This document shows, piece after piece, positions 42,840 to 51,966 of a stretch of DNA of 64,000 bases (position 1 is its first letter; every line of letters begins with the position of its first letter). Under the pieces are notes generated by a model. That model ran no database searches. It worked only from the letters and a program-made list of their open reading frames with translations, and had not been told where the DNA came from. The position numbers and the translations under genes are program-made. The stretch lies in NCBI GenBank assembly GCA_015066225.1, contig SVOT01000002.1, forward strand, positions 1 to 64,000, read 5' to 3'. Source of the stretch: Oscillospiraceae bacterium (GTDB taxonomy: Bacteria > Bacillota > Clostridia > Oscillospirales > Acutalibacteraceae).

Positions 42840-42868
42840 ATTGTATAATGAGAGTCGTATTTTGTCAA
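42840..42868 (-). promoter_or_regulatory. Promoter of lysine riboswitch-NhaC unit
   Basis: Minus strand: perfect TTGACA (42863-42868), 17-nt spacer, TACAAT (42840-42845). Confidence 0.75.
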
Positions 42869-42919
42869 TCTATGTTATATTTTTAACATTAAATAAAAAG
42901 AAATCATAAAAAATATGGC

Positions 42920-42958
42920 GAATAAAACTGCCCAAGTGTTCATAAGGACACTTGGGCA
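42920..42958 (-). terminator. Terminator of fucI
   Basis: TGCCCAAGTGT pairs with ACACTTGGGCA (11 bp), followed by GTTTTATT on the minus strand. Confidence 0.85.
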
Positions 42959-42986
42959 AAGCCATACGGTTTTTTTTATGTAATAC

Positions 42987-44783
42987 TTATTTATAAAGAG
43001 GGCCGTAAGCGTCGCAAGCACGGAAGTCTGCACTTTCAAGCTCCTGTGTGCCGAATGCGTTCCAGCAAGCGGGACGGAAGATTTTGCTTTCGTCAACGTT
43101 GTGCATTGAAACGGGGATTCTGAGCATTGAGCAGAGAGTGATGATATCTGCACCAATGTGACCGTAGGAGATTGCGCCGTGGTTTGCACCCCAGTGGTTC
43201 ATAACCTCGTAAGCAGAAACGAAGGGTCCCTTGCCTGTAAGCTTGGGAGCGAACCATGTGCAGGGCCATGTGTAGTCGGTTCTCTTCCAGATAACGTCAG
43301 AAACCTCATCGGGGAGTGCTACTGTGTAGCCTTCGCAGATCTGAACTGTTGGGCCAAGGCCTTTAACAAGGTTGAGACGAATCATTGTAGCGGGCATTTC
43401 AGCACGTGTAAGGAAACGGCTTGAATATCCGCCGCCACGGAAATAACCGTTGTCGGCTGCACACCATTCAGTTGCATCGTTCATAGCCTTGATGTCTGCT
43501 TCTGTTACGTCATACCACTCTTTGATAATGCCGTTACCGTTTTCATCCTTAACCTCGCCGCAAGCGTCAAGACAGCATGCGCCGGAGTTGATAAGGTGGA
43601 TAAAGCCTTGTGCTTCTTTAGCCTTGCCTTCAAGGTCATAGCCTGTAACTCTCTTAACAGCCTCGGGGCTCCAATATGTACGAACGTCTGCGAACATCTG
43701 GGGTCTGTTTGTGAGAAGCTTCATAAAGAGCATGCTGACACCGTTGAGTGTGTCGTTCTCTGTAGCGAGGATGTAGGGCTCTCTTGCGCCGTTCCAGTCG
43801 TAGCTTGTGTTGAGCATTGCTTCTGCAAAGTCAGCATTGGGATAGAAGTCTGTCCACTGTCTCTGACCCTGGAAGCCGGCTGCGATAGCGTTGTGGCCAA
43901 CCATTTCTTCCTCTCTGCCTTCGGGGAGGTTTTTGTTACCGTTCATAAGGTCTTTGATGATGCACATCATCTTAACTGTGAATTCCCAGTCTTTTTCCTT
44001 TTGCTCGTCGCTCTTTCTTACGAATTCGGGGTTCTTGTCGAAACCAACCTTGCAGTTTTCTCTGACCCATTTATATGCTTTCTGGTATTCAGCCTCGTCA
44101 TAGATGCCCTCTTCCATTCGACGGATAACTTCAACCTCGTCAACGGATTCAACACGCATACCGAGATATTCCTCGAAGAAGTCTGTGTCGATTGAGGAGC
44201 CTGCAATACCCATACAGATTGAACCAATCTGAAGATATGATTTGCCCTTCATTGTTGCAACAGCAACGGCGCTTCTTGCAAAGCGAAGGAGCTTTTCTTT
44301 AACGTCCTCGGGCATTGTTGTGTCGTCAGCATCCTGAACGTCTTTGCCGTAGATGCCAAATGCGGGGAGACCCTTCTGAGCGTGTGCTGCAAGAACTGCT
44401 GCAAGGTAAACAGCACCGGGACGCTCAGTTGCGTTGAAGCCCCAAACACCCTTGATTGTTGAGGGGTCCATATCCATTGTTTCGGAGCCGTAGCACCAGC
44501 AGGGTGTAACAGAAAGAGTAATCATAACCCCTTCCTTGCGGAATTTTTCAGCACAAGCAGCTGCTTCCGCAACTCTGCCGATGGTTGTGTCAGCGATAAC
44601 AACCTTAACGGGCTCGCCGTTTGAATATTTAAGATTGCTTGTGAAAAGCTCGGCTGCAGCTTTAGCCATGTTCATTGTCTGCTCTTCAAGAGATTCACGA
44701 ACCTTGAGGGGACCGCGTCTGCCGTCGATAATGGGACGAATACCGATTACGGGATATTCGCCGAGAAATCTGTTCTCTGCCAT
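42987..44783 (-). CDS. fucI: L-fucose isomerase
   Basis: A 598-residue ketol isomerase converting L-fucose to L-fuculose (and often D-arabinose to D-ribulose), the first step of fucose catabolism. The N-terminus ([20 protein letters not shown]), [15 protein letters not shown], the [21 protein letters not shown] segment, and [17 protein letters not shown] [14 protein letters not shown] with metal-binding Glu/Asp are all characteristic; length matches FucI. The ATG at 44783 was chosen because it begins the conserved N-terminus after GAAAGGAT; an ATG four codons earlier overlaps that site. Monocistronic here; fucK and fucA are not in the window, and FucU is encoded at 8828. Confidence 0.95.
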   Translation of the reverse strand: MAENRFLGEYPVIGIRPIIDGRRGPLKVRESLEEQTMNMAKAAAELFTSNLKYSNGEPVKVVIADTTIGRVAEAAACAEKFRKEGVMITLSVTPCWCYGSETMDMDPSTIKGVWGFNATERPGAVYLAAVLAAHAQKGLPAFGIYGKDVQDADDTTMPEDVKEKLLRFARSAVAVATMKGKSYLQIGSICMGIAGSSIDTDFFEEYLGMRVESVDEVEVIRRMEEGIYDEAEYQKAYKWVRENCKVGFDKNPEFVRKSDEQKEKDWEFTVKMMCIIKDLMNGNKNLPEGREEEMVGHNAIAAGFQGQRQWTDFYPNADFAEAMLNTSYDWNGAREPYILATENDTLNGVSMLFMKLLTNRPQMFADVRTYWSPEAVKRVTGYDLEGKAKEAQGFIHLINSGACCLDACGEVKDENGNGIIKEWYDVTEADIKAMNDATEWCAADNGYFRGGGYSSRFLTRAEMPATMIRLNLVKGLGPTVQICEGYTVALPDEVSDVIWKRTDYTWPCTWFAPKLTGKGPFVSAYEVMNHWGANHGAISYGHIGADIITLCSMLRIPVSMHNVDESKIFRPACWNAFGTQELESADFRACDAYGPLYK

Positions 44784-44833
44784 AGTAATTATCATCCTTT
44801 CAACTGTATTTGTAATACAGAATATTTCATTAA

Positions 44834-44863
44834 ATAGTATAACATAAATTAAATTGTTTTCAA
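44834..44863 (-). promoter_or_regulatory. Sigma-A promoter of fucI
   Basis: Minus strand: TTGAAA (44858-44863), 18-nt spacer, TACTAT (44834-44839). The region from here to 45059 is AT-rich and shows no gene. Confidence 0.6.
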
Positions 44864-45059
44864 TCGGTAAAGGGTAAAAAAATAAATGATTATTATAGTG
44901 AAAATGACAAAAAAGCTATACTATATTATATATAGAGCGAAGCAAGGGATGTTGCAATAAATTTCATTTTGTAATCGAATTTTGCAAAAAATACAGATTT
45001 TTTGTTTATATTTGTGTTAATGACTAAATGAGAAGGGCGTTTATAGTGCAATATGCACA

Positions 45060-45088
45060 TTGAAAAAGAGGGATAAGTGTGTTATAAT
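45060..45088 (+). promoter_or_regulatory. Sigma-A promoter of CHAP protein gene
   Basis: TTGAAA (45060-45065), 17-nt spacer, perfect TATAAT (45083-45088). It gives a 5' leader of about 90 nt. Confidence 0.75.
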
Positions 45089-45096
45089 GCCAAATG

Positions 45097-45139
45097 TTGT
45101 TACAAAAGGTTACAAAGTTGTAATAATTAGTTACAACCT
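45097..45139 (+). repeat. GTTACAA repeats and hairpin in 5' leader
   Basis: Three GTTACAA units within about 40 nt, plus GTTGTAA/TTACAAC forming a short hairpin, all downstream of the likely transcription start. It could be a protein-binding site or leader structure. Confidence 0.4.
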
Positions 45140-45185
45140 TGGCATAAATATTAACAGAAATATTACGAAAGGCAAACAATATTCT

Positions 45186-46766
45186 ATGACACAAAGCAGA
45201 ATTAAAAGGGTTTCAGCAGCTTTACTTGCTGTTGTGCTCACAATTGCTTACGCTTTCAGCGTCAGCGCAGCTGCCCAAAGCCTCGAATACTCCGCCTCAT
45301 CCTCTTATAAAAACAGCAGCTATTACAAAAACCTTATGAATGTTCAGCTCACAGGTGACCAGGTAACAGACATTGTCAACGTTGCCAAATCACAGGTTGG
45401 CTACCATGAAGGCTCAAGCTCCTACGATTACTCGGGCAACACAGTCGGCTACGGTAACGTTACCGAATACGGCAGATGGTACGGTAGCCAGAGCTATTGG
45501 TGCAACGTTTTCGTTTCTTGGTGTGCACACGTTGCCAACGTTCCCGCTTCTGTTTTCCCCAAGCTCACAAGCGTGGGCAACTCCTACTATTCAACAATGC
45601 CCGCAGTCGGTGCAGAGTGCTTCTCGTTCTCTTCGGGCAAAGCTCTTGAGCCCGGCGACCTTATATTCTCCTGCACCTGTTCAGGCTCTTATGGCTGTAT
45701 CGACCACGTCGGACTTGTAACAGATGTTGATGAAAATACAATTTACACTGTTGAGGGCAATATGTCCGACCAGGTTCTTGCTTGTGAATACCCCGCAAGC
45801 ACAGGCTACTCACCCCGCTTGCGTGCAAGAATAAATTATGTTGCAAGGCCCTGCTACGAAAACAACAGCACTACCGTTTCCGGTCTTGAAGATGCTTCTT
45901 CAACAGTTGAACTTAACGGCAACGTTTATGCATTGTTTGATTCAAGTGTCAGCTACTCAGCCGGTGCCGAGCTTTGCAAAAAAGCAGGCGGTGCTCTTGC
46001 AGGCGATTTAACTGACGAAGAAATATCAGCACTCGCTTCTCTTGCAGATCAGGGTGAGCTGGAAAGATATTTTATTACAGATGAAAACGAATGTGCCGTA
46101 ATTACGAAAAACGGCAACGTTTACAAGGCTTCTGAAAACAGAAGCAGAACAGGATTTATCTGTAAAATTTCTGTTGACGAAATGAAGCCCTCAAACACCG
46201 CTTCATTCGGCGGCAGTAAATATGAAATTTTTGATGCAAGAGTAACCTATGCACAAGCTAAGGCAATTGCCGAGGCAAAGGGTGGCGCCCTTGCAGAGAT
46301 TGACAGCGAAAATAAAGCGATGATGCTTTCTTTGCTTCTTAAAAATTCCGACAAATACTTCACAGGTGTTCAAGGCACTGAAAAAGAGCTTAGAGCTGTT
46401 TGTGACGCTTTCAAGGATGAAACAGAGTTTTCTGAAGAAAACGTTGCAGTTCTTCTCAACGACGGCTCAAGAAAGCTTGGCGTAGGCGAGAAAACAGACC
46501 TTGAAGCAAAAACAGGCTTTATTGTTGAATACAGCGACAGCAAAAAATGCACCGTTATTTACGATGCAAACGGCGGCGAGAATGCTCCCATTGAAAAAAT
46601 CGTCAACGAGGGCGATGAGATGGTTGTAACAGACGTAGCCCCCGCAAAAAACAATGCAACCTTTGCAGGCTGGGCATACACCGCAGATGCAACAGCTGTT
46701 CAGGTTAAGGTCGGTGCAACAATAGCCCCCAAGAAGGATATCATCCTTTATGCTGTATGGGCTTAA
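45186..46766 (+). CDS. Secreted CHAP-domain protein with C-type-lectin-like and InlB-type repeats
   Basis: A 526-residue exported protein. A signal peptide (about 1-30, ending VSAAA) is followed by a CHAP amidase/endopeptidase domain (about 58-210) with catalytic C106 in WCNVFVSWC and H174 in DHVGLV. Two C-type-lectin-like segments follow (YALFDSSVSYSAGAELCKKA and YEIFDARVTYAQAKAIAEAK), the first lacking its middle. A C-terminal Listeria-Bacteroides (InlB B) repeat starts TVIYDANGG and ends ILYAVWA. It probably cleaves peptidoglycan at the cell surface. The ATG begins a proper signal peptide; longer frames begin inside the promoter. The ribosome site GAAAGG is 13 nt away, which is rather far. 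Confidence 0.83.
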   Translation: MTQSRIKRVSAALLAVVLTIAYAFSVSAAAQSLEYSASSSYKNSSYYKNLMNVQLTGDQVTDIVNVAKSQVGYHEGSSSYDYSGNTVGYGNVTEYGRWYGSQSYWCNVFVSWCAHVANVPASVFPKLTSVGNSYYSTMPAVGAECFSFSSGKALEPGDLIFSCTCSGSYGCIDHVGLVTDVDENTIYTVEGNMSDQVLACEYPASTGYSPRLRARINYVARPCYENNSTTVSGLEDASSTVELNGNVYALFDSSVSYSAGAELCKKAGGALAGDLTDEEISALASLADQGELERYFITDENECAVITKNGNVYKASENRSRTGFICKISVDEMKPSNTASFGGSKYEIFDARVTYAQAKAIAEAKGGALAEIDSENKAMMLSLLLKNSDKYFTGVQGTEKELRAVCDAFKDETEFSEENVAVLLNDGSRKLGVGEKTDLEAKTGFIVEYSDSKKCTVIYDANGGENAPIEKIVNEGDEMVVTDVAPAKNNATFAGWAYTADATAVQVKVGATIAPKKDIILYAVWA

Positions 46767-46778
46767 TAAAGTTATATT

Positions 46779-46812
46779 AAACTTCTCTTTCGGGAGAAGT
46801 TTTTTATTTTAT
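46779..46812 (+). terminator. Terminator of CHAP gene
   Basis: AACTTCTC pairs with GAGAAGTT around a short loop, followed by TTTTATTTT. Confidence 0.85.
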
Positions 46813-46818
46813 AAACGC

Positions 46819-46846
46819 TTGACAAGAAAATAAGATATAATATAAT
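46819..46846 (+). promoter_or_regulatory. Promoter of DUF896-GNAT-oxidoreductase unit
   Basis: Perfect TTGACA (46819-46824), 16-nt spacer, TATAAT (46841-46846); a second TATAAT overlaps upstream. Confidence 0.65.
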
Positions 46847-46880
46847 AATAATTTGATTGAAATAAACAGAGGTGTAAAAA

Positions 46881-47102
46881 ATGGTTACACAGGAACAGAT
46901 AGACAGAATCAACTTTCTTGCCAGAAAATCAAGGGCAGAGGGTCTTACAGAAGAAGAAAAGAAAGAGCAGGCACAGCTTCGTGCTGCATATGTTGCTGCT
47001 TTTAAAGAATCTCTTGTAGGTACTCTTGAAAATACTGTTATTCAGAGACCTGACGGGACAAGGGAAAGAATCACAAGAAAAGACAAGCCGGAGAAAAAAT
47101 GA
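46881..47102 (+). CDS. DUF896 family protein (YnzC-like)
   Basis: A 73-residue cytoplasmic protein of the DUF896 family with the full pattern: QIDRINFLARKSRAEGLTEEE, then EQAQLRAAYVAAF, and NTVIQRPDGTR near the end. B. subtilis YnzC is a two-helix member linked to the SOS operon; function is otherwise unknown. CAGAGGTGTAAAA precedes the ATG. The stop lies directly before the GNAT gene. Confidence 0.92.
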   Translation: MVTQEQIDRINFLARKSRAEGLTEEEKKEQAQLRAAYVAAFKESLVGTLENTVIQRPDGTRERITRKDKPEKK

Positions 47103-47103
47103 T

Positions 47104-47670
47104 ATGGCAACAATAAGACAGGCAAGGCTCAGCGACCTTGCAGACGTTGAATATATCTGCAGAATGACGGCGGGGCCCGTTTGCCAAAAAGAACCCATAA
47201 CAGGCAACAGAATTGCGAAGATGTATTCAACCTATTATATCCGTGAATGCACAGACACTTGTTTTGTTCTTGCAGATGATAACGACAGAGCCGTTGGCTA
47301 CGTTTTGTGTGAGCCCGATTGCAGGCGCTATCAGCGTTTATACCGAAAAATCGACGTTCCCGCAATATGGAGTCTGAAGAAATCAAGCGGGCTTGAGGCA
47401 TGGTGCTTCCCCGTGCCTTACAGGGTGTTCGGCATAAAGTACCCCGCACACCTACATATAGATATTCTTGATGAATACCAGGGGCAGGGCTACGGCACAA
47501 AAATGGTTGAAGCCCTTCTTTCAAAGCTCAGAGAAATGAAAATTCCCGGAGTTGTGCTTATGGCGAGTGGCGAAAACGACGGAGCCATAAGATTTTATGG
47601 CAGAATAGGCTTCAAAATGCTTTTGCATACAAAAAAGATTGCCGCTATGGCAATAGATTTAACCAAGTAG
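47104..47670 (+). CDS. GNAT family N-acetyltransferase
   Basis: A 188-residue acetyl-CoA-dependent transferase. The acetyl-CoA loop is HIDILDEYQGQGYGTKMVEAL (R/QxxGxG/A), followed by the ENDGAIRFYGRIGF terminal strand. A long insert (about residues 70-115) with YRKIDVPAIWSLKKSSG resembles the acetyltransferase domain attached to some O-GlcNAcase-type proteins, which fits the nearby sugar genes; the substrate remains unknown. The start at 47104 is one base past the DUF896 stop, with GGAG 10 nt upstream. Co-transcribed with the oxidoreductase that follows. Confidence 0.82.
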   Translation: MATIRQARLSDLADVEYICRMTAGPVCQKEPITGNRIAKMYSTYYIRECTDTCFVLADDNDRAVGYVLCEPDCRRYQRLYRKIDVPAIWSLKKSSGLEAWCFPVPYRVFGIKYPAHLHIDILDEYQGQGYGTKMVEALLSKLREMKIPGVVLMASGENDGAIRFYGRIGFKMLLHTKKIAAMAIDLTK

Positions 47671-47680
47671 AGTGATGGAT

Positions 47681-48970
47681 ATGGCAAAAAAACCGGTAAC
47701 GGCAATAATTCTTGGTGCGGGCCACAGAGCAATGGCTTATGCTGATTATTCTCTAGCTCACCCCGAGGATTTGAAAATAGTCGGTGTGGCAGACCCCGAC
47801 CAATACAGACGCAAAATGGTACAGGAAAAATTCGGCTTTGGTGACGACTGCTGTTTTTATAATGCAGAGGAGCTTGCAAAGGTGCCGAAATTTGCCGATG
47901 CCGTAATAAACGGCACTATGGATGAACAGCACGTTGAAACCTCAATCCCCGTGCTTGAAAAGGGCTATGATATGCTTCTTGAAAAGCCTTTTGCCGTAAA
48001 CGATGAAGAAATGGGCAGACTTATTGACGTTGTTAAACGCAACAACAATAAGGTAATGATATGCCACGTTTTGAGATACACACCCTTTTATTCTGAAATA
48101 AAAAACAGAATACTTGGTGGTGATATCGGTGATGTCATCAATATCCAGACAGTTGAAAATGTCAGCTACCATCATCTCTCAACGTCATTTGTCAGAGGTA
48201 AGTGGGGCAACTCGAAAAAATGCCACACCTCAATGCTTCTTGCAAAATGCTGCCACGATTTAGATATTATGATGTGGCTGATGTCTCCAAAAAAGCCTGT
48301 TGGCGTGTCTTCCGTTGGCTCACGTTTCCAGTTTATTCCGGAAAACGCTCCCGAAAATGCGGGCACACGCTGTCTTGTGGATTGCCCCCACGTTGACACC
48401 TGCAGATACAGTGCAAAAAAGCTGTATCTTGACCACCCAAACAGGTGGGAGTTTTATGTGTGGCGTAATCTTGAAAGCATTGAAAACCCCACGGATGAAG
48501 ACCGTCGCCGTGTTCTTGTTGAAAGTGATTACGGCAGATGTATCTACAAATGCGACAACGACGTTGTTGACCACCAGAGCGTTCTTGTGAATTTTGAGGG
48601 CGGGGCAACAGGTACCCACAATATGACAGGCGGCTCTGCAGAATCACTCAGAACAATCCGGGTTATCGGTACAAAGGGTGAGATATACGGTGAATTTGAA
48701 AATAAATTTATTAATCTTAAAAGAATCAACTCCGACCCCGGCAAGGATTTTGACGAAGAAATAATTGACCTTAGCCACATATCGGGCGAGGGTCACGGCG
48801 GCGGAGATGAGCGACTCACAAAGGATTTTGTGAAATTCATAAGGGGCGAGGAGTATTCTGTCTCCTGTACATCGATTTTTGATTCTGTGGCAGGGCACAA
48901 AATCATTTTCCTTGCTGACGAATCCCGCGAAAACGGCGGTAAACTTATCAGAGTAGGTAATTTAGACTGA
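47681..48970 (+). CDS. Gfo/Idh/MocA family oxidoreductase
   Basis: A 429-residue NAD(P)-dependent dehydrogenase acting on sugars or cyclitols. The Rossmann fold shows ILGAGHRAMAY near residue 10, and the family EKP motif is in YDMLLEKPFAVND. A Cys-rich segment CLVDCPHVDTCRYSAKKLYL (around residue 235), shared with a subgroup of these enzymes, may bind zinc. The ATG at 47681 was chosen because AGAGTG lies 6 nt upstream; one two codons earlier is possible. The downstream TVP38 gene overlaps its stop. Context (glycosidases, fucose genes) supports a sugar role. Confidence 0.85.
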   Translation: MAKKPVTAIILGAGHRAMAYADYSLAHPEDLKIVGVADPDQYRRKMVQEKFGFGDDCCFYNAEELAKVPKFADAVINGTMDEQHVETSIPVLEKGYDMLLEKPFAVNDEEMGRLIDVVKRNNNKVMICHVLRYTPFYSEIKNRILGGDIGDVINIQTVENVSYHHLSTSFVRGKWGNSKKCHTSMLLAKCCHDLDIMMWLMSPKKPVGVSSVGSRFQFIPENAPENAGTRCLVDCPHVDTCRYSAKKLYLDHPNRWEFYVWRNLESIENPTDEDRRRVLVESDYGRCIYKCDNDVVDHQSVLVNFEGGATGTHNMTGGSAESLRTIRVIGTKGEIYGEFENKFINLKRINSDPGKDFDEEIIDLSHISGEGHGGGDERLTKDFVKFIRGEEYSVSCTSIFDSVAGHKIIFLADESRENGGKLIRVGNLD

Positions 48971-49635
48971 TGAATCAGAAAACAAAAAGAATCATCGGCA
49001 TTGCTTTGCGCGCTATGCTGGTGGCGGCAATTCTGCTGACAATTATTTTTAAATATAACGAGCTGGTTAATATAGATGTGAGAGCCATTGTTGAAAAAAC
49101 AGATTCTCTCTGGCAGGCGGGCGGAGCGGTTGTTGGCGTTTATTCTCTAAAAGCGATTGTTTTTGTTATCCCCGCATCTGTGCTTTATATGGCAGTTGGT
49201 ATGGCTTTCGATTTTGTACCGGGGCTCGTAGTCAATGCTCTCGGGCTTTTTGCAGAGCTTAATCTGACGTATTTCATCGGCAAATTTCTTGGCGGCGAAA
49301 GAGTTGAAAAAAAGCTGAAATCGTCAAAAAAAGGCGAGAAAATCATAATGCTCAGAGATAAAAAAACGCCGTATCTATATGTTGCAAGGCTTTTGCCCGT
49401 TTTCCCCATTGATTTTGTAAGCCTGTTTTTCGGCGCATCAAATATGGGCTATGTTCGATACATTTTAATATCGTTTTTCGGTGTTATGCCGAGAATTGTT
49501 CTTATAACTCTTTTAGGCGACAAAATATACGACATTATTCCCGTTAAGTTTATGATGACGGTTGTTGTTTTCGCTCTTCTGGGAGCATCGGTTTTAATTC
49601 TTGTAAAATATATAAAGAAAAAAGAAAAGAACTGA
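48970..49635 (+). CDS. TVP38/TMEM64 (DedA-like) membrane protein
   Basis: A 221-residue membrane protein with about five helices and the VTT/SNARE-associated core: IPASVLYMAVGMAF, then GLFAELNLTYFIGKFLGGERV and ARLLPVFPIDFVSLFFGAS with the conserved basic and proline residues. The family handles membrane lipids or ions; some members scramble phospholipids. The ATG overlaps the stop of the oxidoreductase (TGATGA). The terminator stem begins inside the last codons. Confidence 0.88.
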   Translation: MNQKTKRIIGIALRAMLVAAILLTIIFKYNELVNIDVRAIVEKTDSLWQAGGAVVGVYSLKAIVFVIPASVLYMAVGMAFDFVPGLVVNALGLFAELNLTYFIGKFLGGERVEKKLKSSKKGEKIIMLRDKKTPYLYVARLLPVFPIDFVSLFFGASNMGYVRYILISFFGVMPRIVLITLLGDKIYDIIPVKFMMTVVVFALLGASVLILVKYIKKKEKN

Positions 49636-49666
49636 CATTCGGTGAAAGAATGTCAGTTCTTTTTGC
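49628..49666. terminator. Bidirectional terminator between TVP38 and rhamnosidase genes
   Basis: AGAACTGACATTC pairs with GAATGTCAGTTCT (13 bp) around a ggtgaaa loop, then T5. Confidence 0.9.
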
Positions 49667-49671
49667 TTTGA

Positions 49672-51873
49672 TCAATAGCCCTTATATTCAAAAACGGTTT
49701 CATAGGTTCCGCTCTTGAATTCATATTCTTCATCGTCAAGGTAAAGTGTGGCGGTAGAGCCTGTGGGGATAGTGAATCGGAATTTACATTCATCACCCTT
49801 GCCTGTGTATTCCCACGAAGAAATAATTTCGCCGTTATCAGAAAGAATACGGGCCTTTGCATAGCCCAAAGACTTGCAGGGAAGCGGTCTGAAAACAATG
49901 TGCTTGTAGCCGGGGGCTGAAAAATCGCTGTCGATACCTGCAACTGTGGTGTAAAGCCAATCGCCAACCGATCCGTATGCATAGTGGTTAAAGGAGTTCA
50001 TTTCGGGTGTGGCAAAGGAGCCATCCTCCTTCATACCGTCCCAACGCTCCCACATTGTTGTGGCACCCTTTGTAACGGGGAAAAGCCAGGAGGGGAAGGT
50101 CTCTTTGAGAAGCAGCTTGTATGCAAGGTCTGCTCTGCCGATTTTTGTGAGTGTGTGAAGAAGGTAAGGTGTACCCACGAAGCCTGTTTTAAGGTGACCG
50201 CAATCTTCAATGTCACGAACAAGCCTTTCTGCTTCACGCTCAACGTTATCGGTGATGTCAAAATAGATTGCAAGCACGTTTGCTGTTTGTGTTTCGTGCT
50301 CTTTTTTACCTGTGTTGAGATATTTTTGTCTGTATTCTTTAATGCTCAAATCGTAAAGCTCTTCAAAATAGCTCATATCCTCGCCGATAACCTTACCCAT
50401 CTCAATGAAGAGTCTGTTTGAATATATAAGGTATGCCGAGCCGATAAGGTTTTTGTCGGTAAAGCCACCGGTTGCTTCGTTGCCTGCATCAAGTGAGAGC
50501 CAGTCACCAAAGTGGTGCTCGTGGTTGTCAAAAAGACCTCTCCGTGTGCCGTTTGCCTCCATAAAAAGAATCCATTTTTTCATAGATTCAAATTGGTCTC
50601 TGATATTTTCGGTGTCGCCGTAGCAACGGTAAACCCAATAGGGCACAACAACTGCAACGTCAGCCCAGGCAGAGGAACCGTAGGATTCCCAGTTATGCAA
50701 ATCGGGAACAACGTCGGTAACTGCACCGTTTGCACGCTGGTCTGCAGCAACGTCGTGCATCCATTTTTTGAAGAATTTTTTTGTTCTGTATGTGGTTGAG
50801 GCGGTTCGTGCGAAAACCTGAGCATCACCCGTCCAGCCAAGGCGTTCATCACGCTGGTTGCAGTCTGTGGGGATATCCAGGAAGTTGCCCCTCTGCCCCC
50901 AGACGATGTTTTCATAAAGCTGCTGCACAAGGTCGTGACCGCAGGCAAAATAACCGATACGCTTCATATTTGAAAAAACAACAACTGCAGAGAAATTGTC
51001 GGTGCTTACATCCTCCGAGTCAAAGCCCACAAGCTTAACATAGCGGAAGCCCTGATATGTGAAATGGGGCTTGTAAAATCTTTCATTACCGTCAGATATT
51101 ACCTTGATTTCAACCTTTGCACTACGCATATTGTCAATGTAGAAGTTGCCGTCCTTGTCGAGCACCTCTGCGTGATAAAGCTTGAATTCCCTGCCTTTTT
51201 TTGCGGGAACCTTCCATTCAACGTAGCCTGTAAGATTCTGACCGAAATCGAGAACTGTTTCTCCCTTTGGAGTTTTTATAATCTCAACAACGCCAAGGCG
51301 AGCCATCTCTCTGACTTCTTCACCCTCGGTAGGTATAAGAATATCTTTATTGATATCTTCAAGCACCTTTACGGGGAATTCTTCGTCGGTGTTTGCGTTG
51401 AAATCAACGGTTTCGCCGTTGTAAACGTGTGAATAAAGAATGTTGCTTTTTGAGCATTTCCAGCTGCTGTCTGTGGGGATAAAATCATTGGTGCCGTCCT
51501 CGTATTCAATAAAGAGTGCGGCGATGAGAGCATCCTCTCTGTCGGTGATGCTTTCATAATGCTCGTGGGGATTGCCGTGGTAACGTCTGCCGTTTCCGAG
51601 AGCGATGTCGAGGGTGTTAACCTCTTCAAGAAGCTCCGTTACATTGTATTCCTGGTATTGAATACGCACACCATAGCTTGTCCAACCGGGAGCAAAAATG
51701 AAATTGCCCACTCTTGTGCTGTTGAGATATGCCTCATAGTAGCCGAGAGCCGAGCAACAAAGAGTCGCTTTGCGGACGGGCTTGTCGAGCCATATAACCT
51801 TTTTGAAAACCGGGCGGATATTGCCGAAATCAGCGCCTTGTCTTATAAAGCTGGCGTCTTTTATTGTTTTCAT
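49672..51873 (-). CDS. Alpha-L-rhamnosidase, glycoside hydrolase family 78
   Basis: A 733-residue inverting glycosidase removing terminal rhamnose from plant glycans or flavonoids. The N-terminal beta-sandwich domains (about 1-270) show FDFGQNLTGYVEW-like LDFGQNLTGYVEWKVP. The (alpha/alpha)6 barrel has IPTDCNQRDERLGWTGDAQV, whose acidic residues include the catalytic pair, and MWERWDG with NHYAYGSVGDWLY; a C-terminal beta domain ends the protein. No signal peptide is visible, so it acts on imported oligosaccharides. The ATG at 51873 follows GGAGTTTTAAT. Monocistronic; regulation is unclear. Confidence 0.93.
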   Translation of the reverse strand: MKTIKDASFIRQGADFGNIRPVFKKVIWLDKPVRKATLCCSALGYYEAYLNSTRVGNFIFAPGWTSYGVRIQYQEYNVTELLEEVNTLDIALGNGRRYHGNPHEHYESITDREDALIAALFIEYEDGTNDFIPTDSSWKCSKSNILYSHVYNGETVDFNANTDEEFPVKVLEDINKDILIPTEGEEVREMARLGVVEIIKTPKGETVLDFGQNLTGYVEWKVPAKKGREFKLYHAEVLDKDGNFYIDNMRSAKVEIKVISDGNERFYKPHFTYQGFRYVKLVGFDSEDVSTDNFSAVVVFSNMKRIGYFACGHDLVQQLYENIVWGQRGNFLDIPTDCNQRDERLGWTGDAQVFARTASTTYRTKKFFKKWMHDVAADQRANGAVTDVVPDLHNWESYGSSAWADVAVVVPYWVYRCYGDTENIRDQFESMKKWILFMEANGTRRGLFDNHEHHFGDWLSLDAGNEATGGFTDKNLIGSAYLIYSNRLFIEMGKVIGEDMSYFEELYDLSIKEYRQKYLNTGKKEHETQTANVLAIYFDITDNVEREAERLVRDIEDCGHLKTGFVGTPYLLHTLTKIGRADLAYKLLLKETFPSWLFPVTKGATTMWERWDGMKEDGSFATPEMNSFNHYAYGSVGDWLYTTVAGIDSDFSAPGYKHIVFRPLPCKSLGYAKARILSDNGEIISSWEYTGKGDECKFRFTIPTGSTATLYLDDEEYEFKSGTYETVFEYKGY

Positions 51874-51891
51874 ATTAAAACTCCTTTTGCG

Positions 51892-51919
51892 TTGCAAATT
51901 CGCAAATGTATGATATAAT
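51892..51919 (+). promoter_or_regulatory. Sigma-A promoter of rsmA
   Basis: TTGCAA (51892-51897), 16-nt spacer, TATAAT (51914-51919). Confidence 0.6.
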
Positions 51920-51966
51920 CATATTAACTTATTCAATTTTCTTTTTCAATACAAAAGGAGATAAAA

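Noticed and set aside
43596-44195. 199-residue frame antisense to fucI
   Set aside because: A shadow of the clearly conserved L-fucose isomerase; no ribosome site and no recognisable domain.
45060-45185. Longer N-terminus for the CHAP protein
   Set aside because: The extension would begin inside a consensus promoter; the ATG at 45186 starts a proper signal peptide.
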